64,000 bases of DNA, from positions 902,001 to 966,000 of the forward strand of contig NZ_CP197471.1 in NCBI RefSeq assembly GCF_052180215.1, given 5' to 3'. Under the pieces are notes generated by a model. The model was not told the DNA's origin. It saw only the letters and a list, made by a program, of their open reading frames with translations, and made no database searches. Each line of letters begins with the position of its first letter. Position 1 is the first letter of the stretch. This DNA is from Pseudoneobacillus sp052180215. Its GTDB lineage: Bacteria > Bacillota > Bacilli > Bacillales > Cytobacillaceae. The position numbers and the translations under genes were made by a program. Positions 1 through 9,079 of this stretch are shown here, piece after piece.

Positions 1-662
1 ACCATCTTTTTTAATGGATATTTTGTTTCACCTGCCAAGCGTTCCTTTCGGTCATAATAAACACTAGTAGAGCGGTAACCGATGAGAGGAACAATCCCCC
101 TTAAGAACATATTAGATTCCTCAAATCGTTCTAGCTCAGAAAGGGCACGTTTACTCATTAATCGGAAATCAGCATGGTTATAAATTAGCTCAACTCCCAT
201 CTTCTTCATTACCCTATAAAACCATTGAGCGGTACTTCTTTTAAAAAAGGTATCCGTTGATCTGCTTTCTCTAACCCCATACACAACTTCATAACCTTGT
301 TTAAATTTATCTATAAATTTACTGATGACATGGATATCATCCTGAAGATCAGCATCAATCGAAACGACACAGTCAGAGGCATCTTTTACCGCAAATAAAC
401 CAGCAAGTAAGGCATTTTGATGGCCAACATTTCGCGAAAGCTTCAATCCTTTAATTAGCTGATTTTGCAAACTCTCTTTATAGATAATGGACCATGTTTG
501 ATCTTTACTACCGTCATCCACAAATAAAATCTTACTATTGGCAGAAACAGCCTGATTAGAGATCAGATTTTTTAAAAAATCACTTAATTGTGTAATAGAA
601 TCGGGTAAAACATCTTGTTCATTAAAACACGGGACTACAATCGTTAGTATCGGTTCGTTCAT
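1..662 (-). CDS. Glycosyltransferase family 2, DPM1/GtrB-like (3' end outside window)
   Basis: Predicted membrane-associated transferase that moves a sugar from a nucleotide sugar, probably to a polyprenyl phosphate. The reading frame starts at an ATG at 662 behind AGGAGG and runs off the left edge after about 220 residues. The N-terminus has the GT-A opening (TIVVPCFNEQ), then a VDDGS motif and the DxD-type motif SIDADLQDD near residue 105. The C-terminal membrane helices usual in GtrB/YkoT-like enzymes lie outside the window, so their presence is inferred. It lies 38 bases downstream of the YkoS-like gene on the same strand, the same pairing as ykoS-ykoT in B. subtilis. The acceptor is unknown. 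Confidence 0.85.
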   Translation of the reverse strand, partial: MNEPILTIVVPCFNEQDVLPDSITQLSDFLKNLISNQAVSANSKILFVDDGSKDQTWSIIYKESLQNQLIKGLKLSRNVGHQNALLAGLFAVKDASDCVVSIDADLQDDIHVISKFIDKFKQGYEVVYGVRESRSTDTFFKRSTAQWFYRVMKKMGVELIYNHADFRLMSKRALSELERFEESNMFLRGIVPLIGYRSTSVYYDRKERLAGETKYPLKKM

Positions 663-700
663 GAAAAGTCCTCCTGATGTTTAGTCACTAGTTGAAATGC

Positions 701-2377
701 TTATAGCGCTTTATATAGATAAATTTTCCAAGCAGATGATTTTGACTCAAATACTTTGTCCAAAATGAGGTTGTTATCAGAAGCATTCTCAATCGGAATA
801 GCAGAGAAAATATATTTTCCGCCCATTTCCTTAAAAGGCATTAAATTTAATTCAAGATTCTTTAAGTGCCTTTTGGATTTTTTCTTAAACATATAATGCT
901 TCCCAAGCTCTGCTGTGAAAATGTAACAACGGCCGCCCCAGGTATCAAAATAAGTACGAATGGTTTTGTTTTTGGCTAGTTCTTTTTCGATGATTTGACG
1001 AAATTTATATTTGTAGCTTAAAGGATAAAAATTGTTATAGGTATCAAGAGTGTAAAAACCGTTATATTGAGCAATAGCAGGGTGGAGTCCGATGCTTACT
1101 ACCCGATAATCCTCTTGTGGCAGCCCAATGTGTTCTTTAATTTGTTTAAATTGCTGGACAGCAAAGAATTCTCGAAATGTAGGTTTATTTTGATAAATTA
1201 TTTCTTCATTTGCTAGGAAGCCAATGGTCACTTGTGCTAAAACTAGTATAGTTGTCCATTTCCGCCAGTTTCGACCTTGTAGCCAAATAATCCGAAGGGC
1301 AATGGCAAAAAGAACATAAATAATTAACGGCCTAAGAAAGTGATATCTAGCAAAATTAAAGGTATCTAAAAAATGAAACCTCTCTGTTAAAGGTAGCCAT
1401 CCTTTGTAAAACCAAAAGGCATACCAAGCTGAAAGGGCGAGATTTAGCCAAAACAAAATGACAAATACTCTTTCCTGCTTCCATATTTTTTTATAGATAA
1501 CGAAAAAAAGAGCAATGAAGATAACTGGCAAAATGACAGCTGTATGAATCGTTGCTGCATGATGGTGTCCGTAGATAAAGTTTTTCCATGTTAATCGAAG
1601 ACTCCTCCAAAAGGTAAGCCTGGCATGAAAATATTCATCTCGACTATTGGGTTCATCGTCAAAAAGAAATGAGTAAACCAATCGATATTCAGTCATAAAA
1701 AAAATCAATGTCATATAGGCAATGGATAGAAAGAAACGGGGGTTCCATCCTTTTCCACGAATGACATCAACAAGCCAAAATATTCCCATTGCGCTCAAAA
1801 AAAAGAAAAAACCAAGAACGATACTTGAATAAAAGGGTAAAAGAGTTAGAACAAAATAGTTTGTCCATGCTTTTTCGCCATTACGAATATTTAGAAAAGC
1901 CCAAAGGGCCAGTGGCATACCTAGTGTACTGAGCATTCCAGATGGCCAAAAGGGCGTAAGGGAGAATGCCAGAGAAGTACCAATACGTATAAAGGCATAC
2001 TCATCTTTTGTTAAGAAGTGTTTTTTAAGAAGAAGGTACATGCCCAAGAATGCTACAACTCGAGTAATGGCTTGACTGATGGCGTAAGCTAACATCGTTG
2101 GAAAAAGAGCATAGATCCAAACAATTAAGCTAAATTCAGTTCCAAATGCGTTTCGTGGCAATCCATTTATCACTTGTAGAATAGTGGCATCAATCGGCCC
2201 AACTATTTCTCCGCTATTCGTTAAAACTTTATACCAGGCAAGGTTGGAGTCTAAATTATCATGTACTCGAATATGAGCGTCCTCACCTAAGATAAAAAGT
2301 GGTGATAGACAAATAGCAATGCCGAGTAAAGCGAAGAATAAAAGTTTTTGCTCCGTGATGTTTTTAAACAAACCCAA
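701..2377 (-). CDS. ykoS: Polytopic membrane protein, YkoS/DUF6044-like
   Basis: A 558-residue integral membrane protein. It has a hydrophobic N-terminal helix, a conserved-looking luminal loop just after it (GEDAHIRVHDNLDSN), about ten further membrane segments to residue ~390 and a soluble C-terminal domain of ~150 residues. This layout resembles GT-C type glycosyltransferases and YfhO-like proteins, and I recognise it as the DUF6044 (YkoS) family. The downstream neighbour is a family 2 glycosyltransferase that could supply a polyprenyl-linked sugar; transfer of that sugar to a cell-surface polymer is inference from this pairing. The ATG at 2377 has only a weak purine-rich site (AGAGGTGTAGAG) upstream. 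No enzymatic activity is demonstrated for the family to my knowledge. Confidence 0.75.
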   Translation of the reverse strand: MGLFKNITEQKLLFFALLGIAICLSPLFILGEDAHIRVHDNLDSNLAWYKVLTNSGEIVGPIDATILQVINGLPRNAFGTEFSLIVWIYALFPTMLAYAISQAITRVVAFLGMYLLLKKHFLTKDEYAFIRIGTSLAFSLTPFWPSGMLSTLGMPLALWAFLNIRNGEKAWTNYFVLTLLPFYSSIVLGFFFFLSAMGIFWLVDVIRGKGWNPRFFLSIAYMTLIFFMTEYRLVYSFLFDDEPNSRDEYFHARLTFWRSLRLTWKNFIYGHHHAATIHTAVILPVIFIALFFVIYKKIWKQERVFVILFWLNLALSAWYAFWFYKGWLPLTERFHFLDTFNFARYHFLRPLIIYVLFAIALRIIWLQGRNWRKWTTILVLAQVTIGFLANEEIIYQNKPTFREFFAVQQFKQIKEHIGLPQEDYRVVSIGLHPAIAQYNGFYTLDTYNNFYPLSYKYKFRQIIEKELAKNKTIRTYFDTWGGRCYIFTAELGKHYMFKKKSKRHLKNLELNLMPFKEMGGKYIFSAIPIENASDNNLILDKVFESKSSAWKIYLYKAL

Positions 2378-2604
2378 TCTCTACACCTCTAAAACCCGAT
2401 TTTCCTTACTTCTTCCTTAAGGTTTGCATTTAAAATACAAACTATCCATTTTTTACAAAGGATCTTTTCTAAAACTTTATTGCTTTTAAAACTATAAAGA
2501 ATGATTTTACTCGTTGAATGTGAAAGAACTAGGCCAACCTTAAAGCTGCATAAAATAATATAGAGGTAATCTGAATCTGGCTAAAGAGGGAAGAGGGGAA
2601 AAGT

Positions 2605-3468
2605 TTGATTAGAAAAGCGGTTATACCAGCTGCAGGATTAGGTACGCGATTCTTACCGGCAACCAAGGCACAACCAAAGGAAATGCTGCCGATCGTCGAT
2701 AAGCCTACGATTCAATATATTATTGAGGAAGCGGTTGAATCAGGGATAGAAGATATTATTATTATCACGGGACGTAATAAACGTGCAATTGAAGATCATT
2801 TTGATAAGTCTGTCGAACTTGAATTACTTTTAAGAAAAACAGGCAAGGATGTTCTGCATGAAATGGTCCATCGTATCTCTAATATGGTAGATATCCATTA
2901 CGTTAGACAAAAGGAACCATTAGGTCTTGGTCATGCCGTATTATGTGCTAGAAAATTTATAGGAGATGAGCCTTTTGCTGTCCTTCTTGGTGACGATATC
3001 ATCGATAGTGAAGTTCCAGCCCTCAAACAAATGCTCATGCAATATCATAAAGTCCATTCAAGCATCCTTGGCTGTAAAGAGGTTCCGTGGTCAGATGTAC
3101 AGAAATATGGGATTGTCCATTATACTGAACCATTTGACGATATGTTTCGAGTGAAAAAGCTTATTGAAAAACCGAAACCAGAAGTGGCACCTTCCACTCA
3201 AGCCATTATCGGAAGGTATATTTTAACTCCTGCAATCTTTGATATTCTCGAAAGTGTCACCCCGGACTCAAATGGAGAAATTCAGCTTACAGAAGCTTTA
3301 GATATCTTATTAAACAACGAAAATATTTTCTCTTATATCATTGAAGGAAATCGGTATGATGTAGGGGATAAGTTCGGTTTTTTACAGGCTTCCATTGATT
3401 TTGCCATGAAAAGACCTGATCTTAAGGGAAAATTACAAGATTATATGAAAAGATTGATGGAAAAATAA
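2605..3468 (+). CDS. galU: UTP-glucose-1-phosphate uridylyltransferase
   Basis: Makes UDP-glucose from UTP and glucose-1-phosphate for glucolipid, teichoic acid and exopolysaccharide synthesis; cytosolic. The N-terminus carries the nucleotidyltransferase signature AAGLGTRFLPATKAQPKEML (residues 9-28), then the LLGDD substrate motif (~residue 128) and the conserved IEKPKPE (~187). The 287-residue length is normal for bacterial GalU. The start is TTG at 2605, chosen because GAGGGGAA ends five bases upstream and the protein then begins MIRKAVIPAAG as in relatives. It is monocistronic by spacing, but neighbours glycosyltransferase genes on the opposite strand, which fits an envelope-sugar role. 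Confidence 0.95.
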   Translation: MIRKAVIPAAGLGTRFLPATKAQPKEMLPIVDKPTIQYIIEEAVESGIEDIIIITGRNKRAIEDHFDKSVELELLLRKTGKDVLHEMVHRISNMVDIHYVRQKEPLGLGHAVLCARKFIGDEPFAVLLGDDIIDSEVPALKQMLMQYHKVHSSILGCKEVPWSDVQKYGIVHYTEPFDDMFRVKKLIEKPKPEVAPSTQAIIGRYILTPAIFDILESVTPDSNGEIQLTEALDILLNNENIFSYIIEGNRYDVGDKFGFLQASIDFAMKRPDLKGKLQDYMKRLMEK

Positions 3469-3514
3469 CATGGAAATGATTGGAGGCTGCTAGTCAGCTA
3501 TTTTATCTGGAATT

Positions 3515-3559
3515 CCCCGCTTAGCTGTTATATGCTTATTTTATTATGGATAAGCGGGG
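3515..3559 (+). promoter_or_regulatory. Hairpin that would occlude the exonuclease ribosome binding site
   Basis: CCCCGCTTA (3515-3523) and TAAGCGGGG (3551-3559) are perfectly complementary over 9 bp with a 27-base loop. The right arm contains the only good Shine-Dalgarno candidate (GCGGGGGA) for the next gene. No T run follows, so it is not an intrinsic terminator. Translational control is inference; it may simply be a copy of the GCGG/CCGC palindromic repeat seen at 14363-14543. Confidence 0.5.
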
Positions 3560-3563
3560 GATC

Positions 3564-4172
3564 GTGTTGAGTATAAATGAAAAGCTAGGTTTGATGTTGG
3601 ATGTAGAGACAACTGGCCTTGGACCTGATTCAGATGAAATCATCGAATTAGCCATGAAATTGTTTTCCTATCGGGAAGATACAGGAGAAATTCTTGATAT
3701 AAAGGAAGAGGATTCCTTTTTAAGAGAACCTATTTCCTCAACAGCGAAGAGGAATTATAGTAGGGCATTCCAAGTGCATGGCATTCCTTATGAAGCAGTT
3801 AGTGGAAAGGATTTTCCAGATGTGAAAATAAAAAAATACTTCTACTTGGCAGAGACTGTTTTTGCTCATAATGCATCATTTGACCGTAGTTTTATGTATC
3901 GAATGTATCCAGAAATAAATGAGTTAAAATGGTATTGTACTATGAGAAGTATACCGTGGAAACAATATGGCTTTACCAATAGTAAACTTTTAACTCTCTT
4001 GCAGGCTCATAACATTACCAAATATCAAACTCATAGAGCAATGGATGATATTACATACTTGATGGAGCTATTAAAGAAAACGGGTCCTAACGGGGAGTCC
4101 TATTTAAAAGATGCCTTAAAAAAGGGGCCAATGAGAAAATATCAGCCAGTCACACAATCTAATCTAGGTTAA
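3564..4172 (+). CDS. DnaQ-like 3'-5' exonuclease (DEDD family)
   Basis: A soluble ~200-residue nuclease-fold protein. Motif I is LDVETTGL (the D and E of DEDD), motif II is the segment VFAHNASFDRSFMYR, and motif III is the histidine/aspartate segment THRAMDDITYLMELL near residue 165, so all catalytic acids are present. It resembles a stand-alone DNA polymerase III epsilon-type or PolC-exonuclease-like domain; the in vivo substrate is unknown. An upstream in-frame ATG at 3546 has no ribosome binding site and lies in a hairpin loop, so I prefer the GTG at 3564 (or TTG at 3567) just after GCGGGGGATC. A terminator follows 17 bases after the stop. Confidence 0.8.
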   Translation: MLSINEKLGLMLDVETTGLGPDSDEIIELAMKLFSYREDTGEILDIKEEDSFLREPISSTAKRNYSRAFQVHGIPYEAVSGKDFPDVKIKKYFYLAETVFAHNASFDRSFMYRMYPEINELKWYCTMRSIPWKQYGFTNSKLLTLLQAHNITKYQTHRAMDDITYLMELLKKTGPNGESYLKDALKKGPMRKYQPVTQSNLG

Positions 4173-4188
4173 TAGGAAGAAAAACAAA

Positions 4189-4210
4189 AAGGTGCCAAAA
4201 ACGGCACCTT
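4189..4210. terminator. Bidirectional intrinsic terminator
   Basis: AAGGTGCC / GGCACCTT stem with a six-base loop. T-rich tails occur on both strands, so it can end the exonuclease gene (+) and the germination operon (-). Confidence 0.85.
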
Positions 4211-4370
4211 ATTTATTTAGCACAGTAAAGAATGGTGTCACAACAAGTGCTAAGGCTAAAATAAAAACAGAGATAGAGCCTAGTTTATTTTTTTCTTTCC
4301 AGAGCTGTAAAGAGTAGCCTGCGGTGTAAAAAAAGATGAAGATGATTAGCACAATCGTAAAGGCAGTCAA
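4209..4370 (-). CDS. Small two-helix membrane protein, fourth gene of the ger operon (GerD-subunit type)
   Basis: A 53-residue ORF starting with TTG at 4370, two bases after the stop of the gerC gene, with GTGAGG correctly spaced upstream. The protein (MTAFTIVLIIFIFFYTAGYS...) has two strong hydrophobic helices (residues ~3-20 and ~33-50) separated by a charged loop KEKNK. Small two-helix proteins encoded next to tricistronic ger operons (called D subunits, distinct from the lipoprotein GerD) are known in Bacillus and modulate receptor function. Position, spacing and topology support that assignment here; no homology search was possible. The stop is at the base of the shared terminator. Confidence 0.7.
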   Translation of the reverse strand: MTAFTIVLIIFIFFYTAGYSLQLWKEKNKLGSISVFILALALVVTPFFTVLNK

Positions 4371-4371
4371 A

Positions 4372-5622
4372 TTAATCCCTCACTTTATTTAGATTAGGCA
4401 CTTCACCTTGCTTTCCAAATTTCCCAAAATGAACGTCCACTTTTAAATTTACTTTCATATTTGGATAAGATTTCATCCAATCAAATTTTTCATATTCTGG
4501 GATGGTTAGGAATTGCTTTCTGGCAATTAATGACCAACCAAAGGGCTCACCTTTAAATTCTTCTTGGGTCTTTTTTATAAAGACTCGCATTTTTTGACTT
4601 AACTTTTCTTCAAGAAATTTTCTCAACTGCTCCCTTTTTTGTGAACTTTTTCCAATGTTTGTCATACTGTGGTCAGACAATATTTCAACGGTTAAAGGGA
4701 CGGTAACATCTATTTCTCCTGGGCCATTTTTAAAATTCATCTTTACTTTGTTATGACTTTTTTTCACAATTCTCGCTGCAATTTGAAATCGCTCATCAAA
4801 AGGATCAGGATACGTCGTTAAGATGTCTGAGGTATCTAGTGTATCGTTTAATAAGACGGAAATCCTAGTTTCTTCCCCAGTCAGTTTTGCAATCATCTTT
4901 CCTTCTTTAAAAACAGCTGAACCAAGAAATTGTGTTTTATTAGTGATGCCCTTTGTTTTTAATTGGCCAGCCAAAATATCATCCTCTTCTTTAGGTTGCT
5001 GTTCTTCATCTTCCTTTCGAGTGGTTCCATATATGGCTAAAAATAAATCGGCATCTGCTTCTGTTATTTTGAAAAATCTATGTAATTCAGATTTGGGGAT
5101 AATACCTGTTTCAATACCACGTTCGAGTATTAAATTAAAATAGGTTTGGATTCTTGTTTCTAGTTTTGGGTCATTCTCCTCTAAAAAATCTGTAACTTTT
5201 TCTTTCGTTATTACAAAATAATTATCTCTGCGAATTTCTCGGTCCTTCGTCGCATCATAAATCCATCTTATAAAATTTTCATCTCTAGCAAGCTCTTCTG
5301 ATACTAAAAATACCTTTAATAAGTCGTAAGTTATTTCCTTAGCCACTACTGCATTAGCAAGGTTTCTAGAGGTGATTAAATCCGGGGTTTCGAAGCTGAT
5401 TATTTCATATGGATTTGCGTCAGAACTTCCTCCTGTTGCTAATGTACCGTATTCAGGGTTCACAATAAGGTAGGTAATTTTGAACCGATTTTCCTTTTCC
5501 GCTTTATCTAAACCAATCGCATAAACATAGGCCCTTTTTTCCACCTGCTTTTGATCCCAACAACCGCTTATAAGGAGTAAAGGAAGTATCATACATAACG
5601 ATTTACCTATCACTTTTATCAT
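4372..5622 (-). CDS. Ger(x)C family spore germination lipoprotein
   Basis: C subunit of a GerA-type nutrient germinant receptor, expected on the outer face of the spore inner membrane. The signal peptide ends in a lipobox LLISGC (Cys ~21) followed by WDQKQVEKRAYVYAIGLDK, the hallmark of Ger(x)C proteins. Domain 1 contains the SRNLANAVVAKEITY-like segment and the C-terminal third the conserved LSQKMRVFIKKTQEEF region. Length 416 residues is slightly above the usual ~370-400, with an acidic insertion around EDEEQQPKEEDD. It starts at 5622 behind AAAGGAG and overlaps the B subunit gene by 20 bases, so translation is probably coupled. Confidence 0.93.
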   Translation of the reverse strand: MIKVIGKSLCMILPLLLISGCWDQKQVEKRAYVYAIGLDKAEKENRFKITYLIVNPEYGTLATGGSSDANPYEIISFETPDLITSRNLANAVVAKEITYDLLKVFLVSEELARDENFIRWIYDATKDREIRRDNYFVITKEKVTDFLEENDPKLETRIQTYFNLILERGIETGIIPKSELHRFFKITEADADLFLAIYGTTRKEDEEQQPKEEDDILAGQLKTKGITNKTQFLGSAVFKEGKMIAKLTGEETRISVLLNDTLDTSDILTTYPDPFDERFQIAARIVKKSHNKVKMNFKNGPGEIDVTVPLTVEILSDHSMTNIGKSSQKREQLRKFLEEKLSQKMRVFIKKTQEEFKGEPFGWSLIARKQFLTIPEYEKFDWMKSYPNMKVNLKVDVHFGKFGKQGEVPNLNKVRD

Positions 5623-6706
5623 TTTTGGTTTCTCCTTTTAACTTAGCGATCACCCACAATAATATAGGTAAGAAAAAATAGAAGGGAGTGATAAGGGTAA
5701 GCAAATTATCACGTACATGGTAAATCTGAAAGGTTGGAGTTTCAGGTATCATTCCTAAAAAAATAAATAAAGTCGCTAAAGAAGGAATGACATATTCAAA
5801 ATTTTTGATTTTAAAAAGCCAGCCAAACATCATTCCAGATAGATATAAGTAGAAAGAAAAGCGAACAAAGGCTGATATCAACCAAAAAGGGAAAAAGAAG
5901 GTTTCAATATTTGATAAAAAGCCAAGTGATAAGTACCGAATTGTTTCATGGAAAGGGTAGTTCACTAATTTTAATGGTTCATAATCATACAGAATTAAAA
6001 AAGATGCAATGGCAACTGGTAATTCAATCGTTAACATAATAAGTGATATCCATGTACCTTTTCGAAAGTACTTAAATGATTTAATATTTGAAGCAATAAT
6101 CCCTAAGTAAAGAAATTCAGCAAAAAGAGACAATTTCAGTGAACTTTCCTTCAAAATATCCCATTGACCTTGTCCTAGAAAGGGAAATAGATAATCAATA
6201 TTTCCCTGCTTAAATGATAAAATTAATGCAACGAATAAAGTTATTTTTATATAAAAAATAACCGACCAGGCAACTGAGCCAATTTGTTCTAATCCTTTTT
6301 TAGCGCCATATGCACTAACACCCATAAGGATTAGATAAAGGATGAGTGTTGGTGTTTTGGTAAAGTACATTGTTCCAATAATATCAGTATAAATGGCAGA
6401 ATCAATAATAATGGCAAAGGAACCAATCAGCCATAAAACCAGTACAATCAAGTAACCGATATATTTTCCGCAGAGATGTTTGAACACTTCCATTAAACCT
6501 TTATCTGGATATAAAGATAGTACCTTTAATAGAAAATAGATGGGTATAATGGAACTTATCCCAATAATGATAGGGGACATCCAAGCTGCATTATCCATTT
6601 TCTCATATAGAATGGCAGGAGTATTATCCGCTAATTTTGTCCCGATTACGAGAGTGACCAATGCTACGTATTCTTTTATTCCAATTTTTCCACCTGATTG
6701 ATTCAT
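5603..6706 (-). CDS. GerAB/GerBB family germinant receptor permease subunit
   Basis: B subunit of the receptor, an APC-superfamily-like membrane protein that binds germinant in studied homologues. The 367-residue protein begins KIGIKEYVALVTLVIGTKLAD, typical of the family, and shows about ten membrane helices with the conserved region around residue 115 (FTKTPTLILYLI). It starts with ATG at 6706 in an ATGA overlap with the stop of the A subunit gene. The germinant cannot be read from sequence. Expression in the forespore under sigma G is known for the family, but I could not identify a convincing promoter. Confidence 0.92.
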   Translation of the reverse strand: MNQSGGKIGIKEYVALVTLVIGTKLADNTPAILYEKMDNAAWMSPIIIGISSIIPIYFLLKVLSLYPDKGLMEVFKHLCGKYIGYLIVLVLWLIGSFAIIIDSAIYTDIIGTMYFTKTPTLILYLILMGVSAYGAKKGLEQIGSVAWSVIFYIKITLFVALILSFKQGNIDYLFPFLGQGQWDILKESSLKLSLFAEFLYLGIIASNIKSFKYFRKGTWISLIMLTIELPVAIASFLILYDYEPLKLVNYPFHETIRYLSLGFLSNIETFFFPFWLISAFVRFSFYLYLSGMMFGWLFKIKNFEYVIPSLATLFIFLGMIPETPTFQIYHVRDNLLTLITPFYFFLPILLWVIAKLKGETKNDKSDR

Positions 6707-8250
6707 TTTGTGTCTCCCGCTTTTTTCTCGATATCCTTTGGTTTTAAGTATCCTGGTCTAAATCTTTCGTTTTTAATAATTTTTCTAAAAATCGTATCTT
6801 GTGAAGATATGTATTTAGGAGTCATTGGAGCTAAATATGGAACACCAAAGGATTTTAAGGAAACAAAATAAAATAGAGCCAATGTAAAGATGGCTGTCAT
6901 ACCATAAATACCAAATACCCCGGCTGAAAATATGATAAAAAATCTACTCAACCTTATAGCAAAATTCATACTGATATCTCCGACTGCAAAAGAGCTTAAC
7001 CCACCTAAAGCGACAACAATAACCACAATTGGACTTACAATATTAGCCTGTACAGCAGCCTGACCCAGAATAAGGGCTCCCACTATCCCAATCGTTGGTC
7101 CAATAGGGTTTGGCACCCTTAAACCAGCTTCTCTAATTAATTCAAACGCTGTTTCCATCATGAGCACTTCTATAAATGAGGGAAAAGGAACCTTTTCTCT
7201 ATTTGCAGATATCGCTAAGAGAAGGTCAGCAGGGACCATTTCAGCATGAAAATTTGTTATCGCTACATAAATGGCAGATGTAAATAATGTGATAAATAAA
7301 GCGAGTATACGAATAAAACGAGTGAAATTGCCATATAAAAAACGAAGATAGCGATCATCGGATGAATGATAAAAAGACCAAAAGGTGGCTGGTAAAATTA
7401 ACGCACCAGGCGAGTTTTCCATCAGTAATACAATAAAACTATCCTCAATGTAATGAGTAGCACGGTCTGGACGCTCTGTATATAATATCGTTGGGAAAAG
7501 AGACCTTGGTCGTTCATCTATCAGTTCTTCCAAGATTGAAAGATTTTGGATGGCATCTATATCAAAACTGTTTACCTTATCTTTCACATTCTGTAAAAGC
7601 TCATTGTTCACTAAATCTTTTATATACACAATATATAGCTCATTTTTTGAGCGTTTTGAAATGGTCGTAGATTCTACAACAAGGTTTTCATTTTTGATTT
7701 TTTTTCTGATAAGCGAAATATTGGTCATCGCTTTTTCATTAAAAGCTTCTTTTGGGCCTTTAAGAGATACTTCGTTTTCAGGTTTTTCTATACTTCTACC
7801 TTGGAAGTTGGCAGCACCAATCAAATATGCTTCTGCTTCACCTTCCACAAAAAGAGCTGCACTTCCTTTGTTAATTTCCTTTAAGATATCCTCTATTTTT
7901 TGTAAAATGTTTACAGATTCCGCTGATATAATATTTTCGATCCTAGCTGAAGGGTCGTTATTTTGTTGTAAAGCTTTTATCACGTTATCTTCAATAATTT
8001 TGGTATCAATAATGGAACTGATATACAAGATGGCTACTTTTTTCGGAAAACCGCTCATTTTAATCTGACGAATTTTAACATCCGTATTAGTTGGAATGGA
8101 ATAAAGGAACTGGAATGTTTCAATATTTTTTTCTAAGCTAGAATCAATGATTTGTTCCTTTAAATTGATATCTTTCAATGAAGATTGTTCACTATATTGC
8201 TCATCCATTTTCAATTTATCCATTAGCTTATTGATTCTTTTTTTAAACAT
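6703..8250 (-). CDS. GerA family germinant receptor A subunit
   Basis: First gene of the receptor operon. The 515-residue protein has the family organisation: a hydrophilic N-terminal domain (to ~residue 290) with the KVAILYISSIID, LFVEGEAEAYLIG and conserved ERPDRATHYIEDSFIVLLMENSPGALILP segments, then a membrane domain with four or more helices (PFPSFIEVLMMETAFELIREAGLRVP is highly characteristic) and a charged C-terminal tail. Studied GerA proteins assemble into oligomeric channels releasing monovalent cations. ATG at 8250 follows GAGAGG. A terminator separates it from the bactofilin operon upstream, so it has its own promoter. Confidence 0.95.
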   Translation of the reverse strand: MFKKRINKLMDKLKMDEQYSEQSSLKDINLKEQIIDSSLEKNIETFQFLYSIPTNTDVKIRQIKMSGFPKKVAILYISSIIDTKIIEDNVIKALQQNNDPSARIENIISAESVNILQKIEDILKEINKGSAALFVEGEAEAYLIGAANFQGRSIEKPENEVSLKGPKEAFNEKAMTNISLIRKKIKNENLVVESTTISKRSKNELYIVYIKDLVNNELLQNVKDKVNSFDIDAIQNLSILEELIDERPRSLFPTILYTERPDRATHYIEDSFIVLLMENSPGALILPATFWSFYHSSDDRYLRFLYGNFTRFIRILALFITLFTSAIYVAITNFHAEMVPADLLLAISANREKVPFPSFIEVLMMETAFELIREAGLRVPNPIGPTIGIVGALILGQAAVQANIVSPIVVIVVALGGLSSFAVGDISMNFAIRLSRFFIIFSAGVFGIYGMTAIFTLALFYFVSLKSFGVPYLAPMTPKYISSQDTIFRKIIKNERFRPGYLKPKDIEKKAGDTK

Positions 8251-8325
8251 AGAAACCTCTCTAAATAGCTTTTTCTACATTTTCCCACTATCAGATAAGA
8301 ATTATGTAAGAAGTAGGCGAAAAAA

Positions 8326-8353
8326 AGCTAGACGCCAATATAGGCATCTAGCT
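8326..8353 (-). terminator. Intrinsic terminator of the bactofilin operon
   Basis: AGCTAGACGCC / GGCATCTAGCT stem with loop AATATA. Read on the minus strand it follows the yhbF stop directly and ends in a run of seven T. Confidence 0.85.
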
Positions 8354-9058
8354 CATTTGTTTATACTCAGTAACTTTGGAATCAGGGTGAACCTTATAGC
8401 TATTTTTGTATTCAACCATTTTAATATCGCAGCCTGAGCCGATTTGAACGTTATTTCCCCGTACAATATCAGCTATTGTATTTTCTAGAAAAATATCATC
8501 ACCCTCGATCACCTTAACATGTAGAGAACCTTCACCTTTCAAAAATGGAAAGAACGAAAGCTTTTTCTTTACGGTAATTTTATCTCCGCCTATTTCATTG
8601 GCAGAACTCTGTCCAAAACGTACATTCACTTCAATAGTCCCAGCATTTAATAATCCTTTAATATCAAAAGCACCTGATGAACGAAATGTTTCGAACTCCG
8701 CGTCTCCCTTTACAGAAAGGCTGCCTTTTATATCAGCTTCTTCACCATAAAAACGGTTTCCTACCTCAAGCGTTCCCCATACTTTTGCTTTACCTACATG
8801 AGCATAACCATCTACTTCCGTGGTTCCAAAGATTTTCATTTGCTGGCTTTCAAGATTTCCGTGAATCTCGGTTTCACCAAAAATTTCAAATTTATTGGCT
8901 TTGCCGTTTTTTAATATATCACTAGAACCAAATGTTTTAAAACTCTCACAATCAAAGTCTGTGGTAATCGTTCCTTCACCACGGATATTAATTTTATGAA
9001 AGGATCCTCCACCAGAGCTTCCGGAACCATTAATAACTAGATTTCGTTTTTCTGCCAT
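8348..9058 (-). CDS. yhbF: Bactofilin-like polymer-forming protein YhbF
   Basis: Second of two tandem bactofilin-family (DUF583) proteins. The 236 residues show repeated short beta-strand units with alternating hydrophobics and glycine/aspartate turns (GEAD-IKGSLSVKGDAEFE type), which fold as a right-handed beta helix that polymerises without nucleotide. The N-terminus has a glycine/serine-rich segment NGSGSSGGGSFHKI. It is 21 bases downstream of yhbE, shares its layout and ends in the same VEYK motif, so the pair arose by duplication. The B. subtilis pair (BacE/BacF) has been linked to motility; whether that holds here is unknown. Confidence 0.85.
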   Translation of the reverse strand: MAEKRNLVINGSGSSGGGSFHKINIRGEGTITTDFDCESFKTFGSSDILKNGKANKFEIFGETEIHGNLESQQMKIFGTTEVDGYAHVGKAKVWGTLEVGNRFYGEEADIKGSLSVKGDAEFETFRSSGAFDIKGLLNAGTIEVNVRFGQSSANEIGGDKITVKKKLSFFPFLKGEGSLHVKVIEGDDIFLENTIADIVRGNNVQIGSGCDIKMVEYKNSYKVHPDSKVTEYKQMS

Positions 9059-9079
9059 TTTTCTCCCTCATCCCCGACA

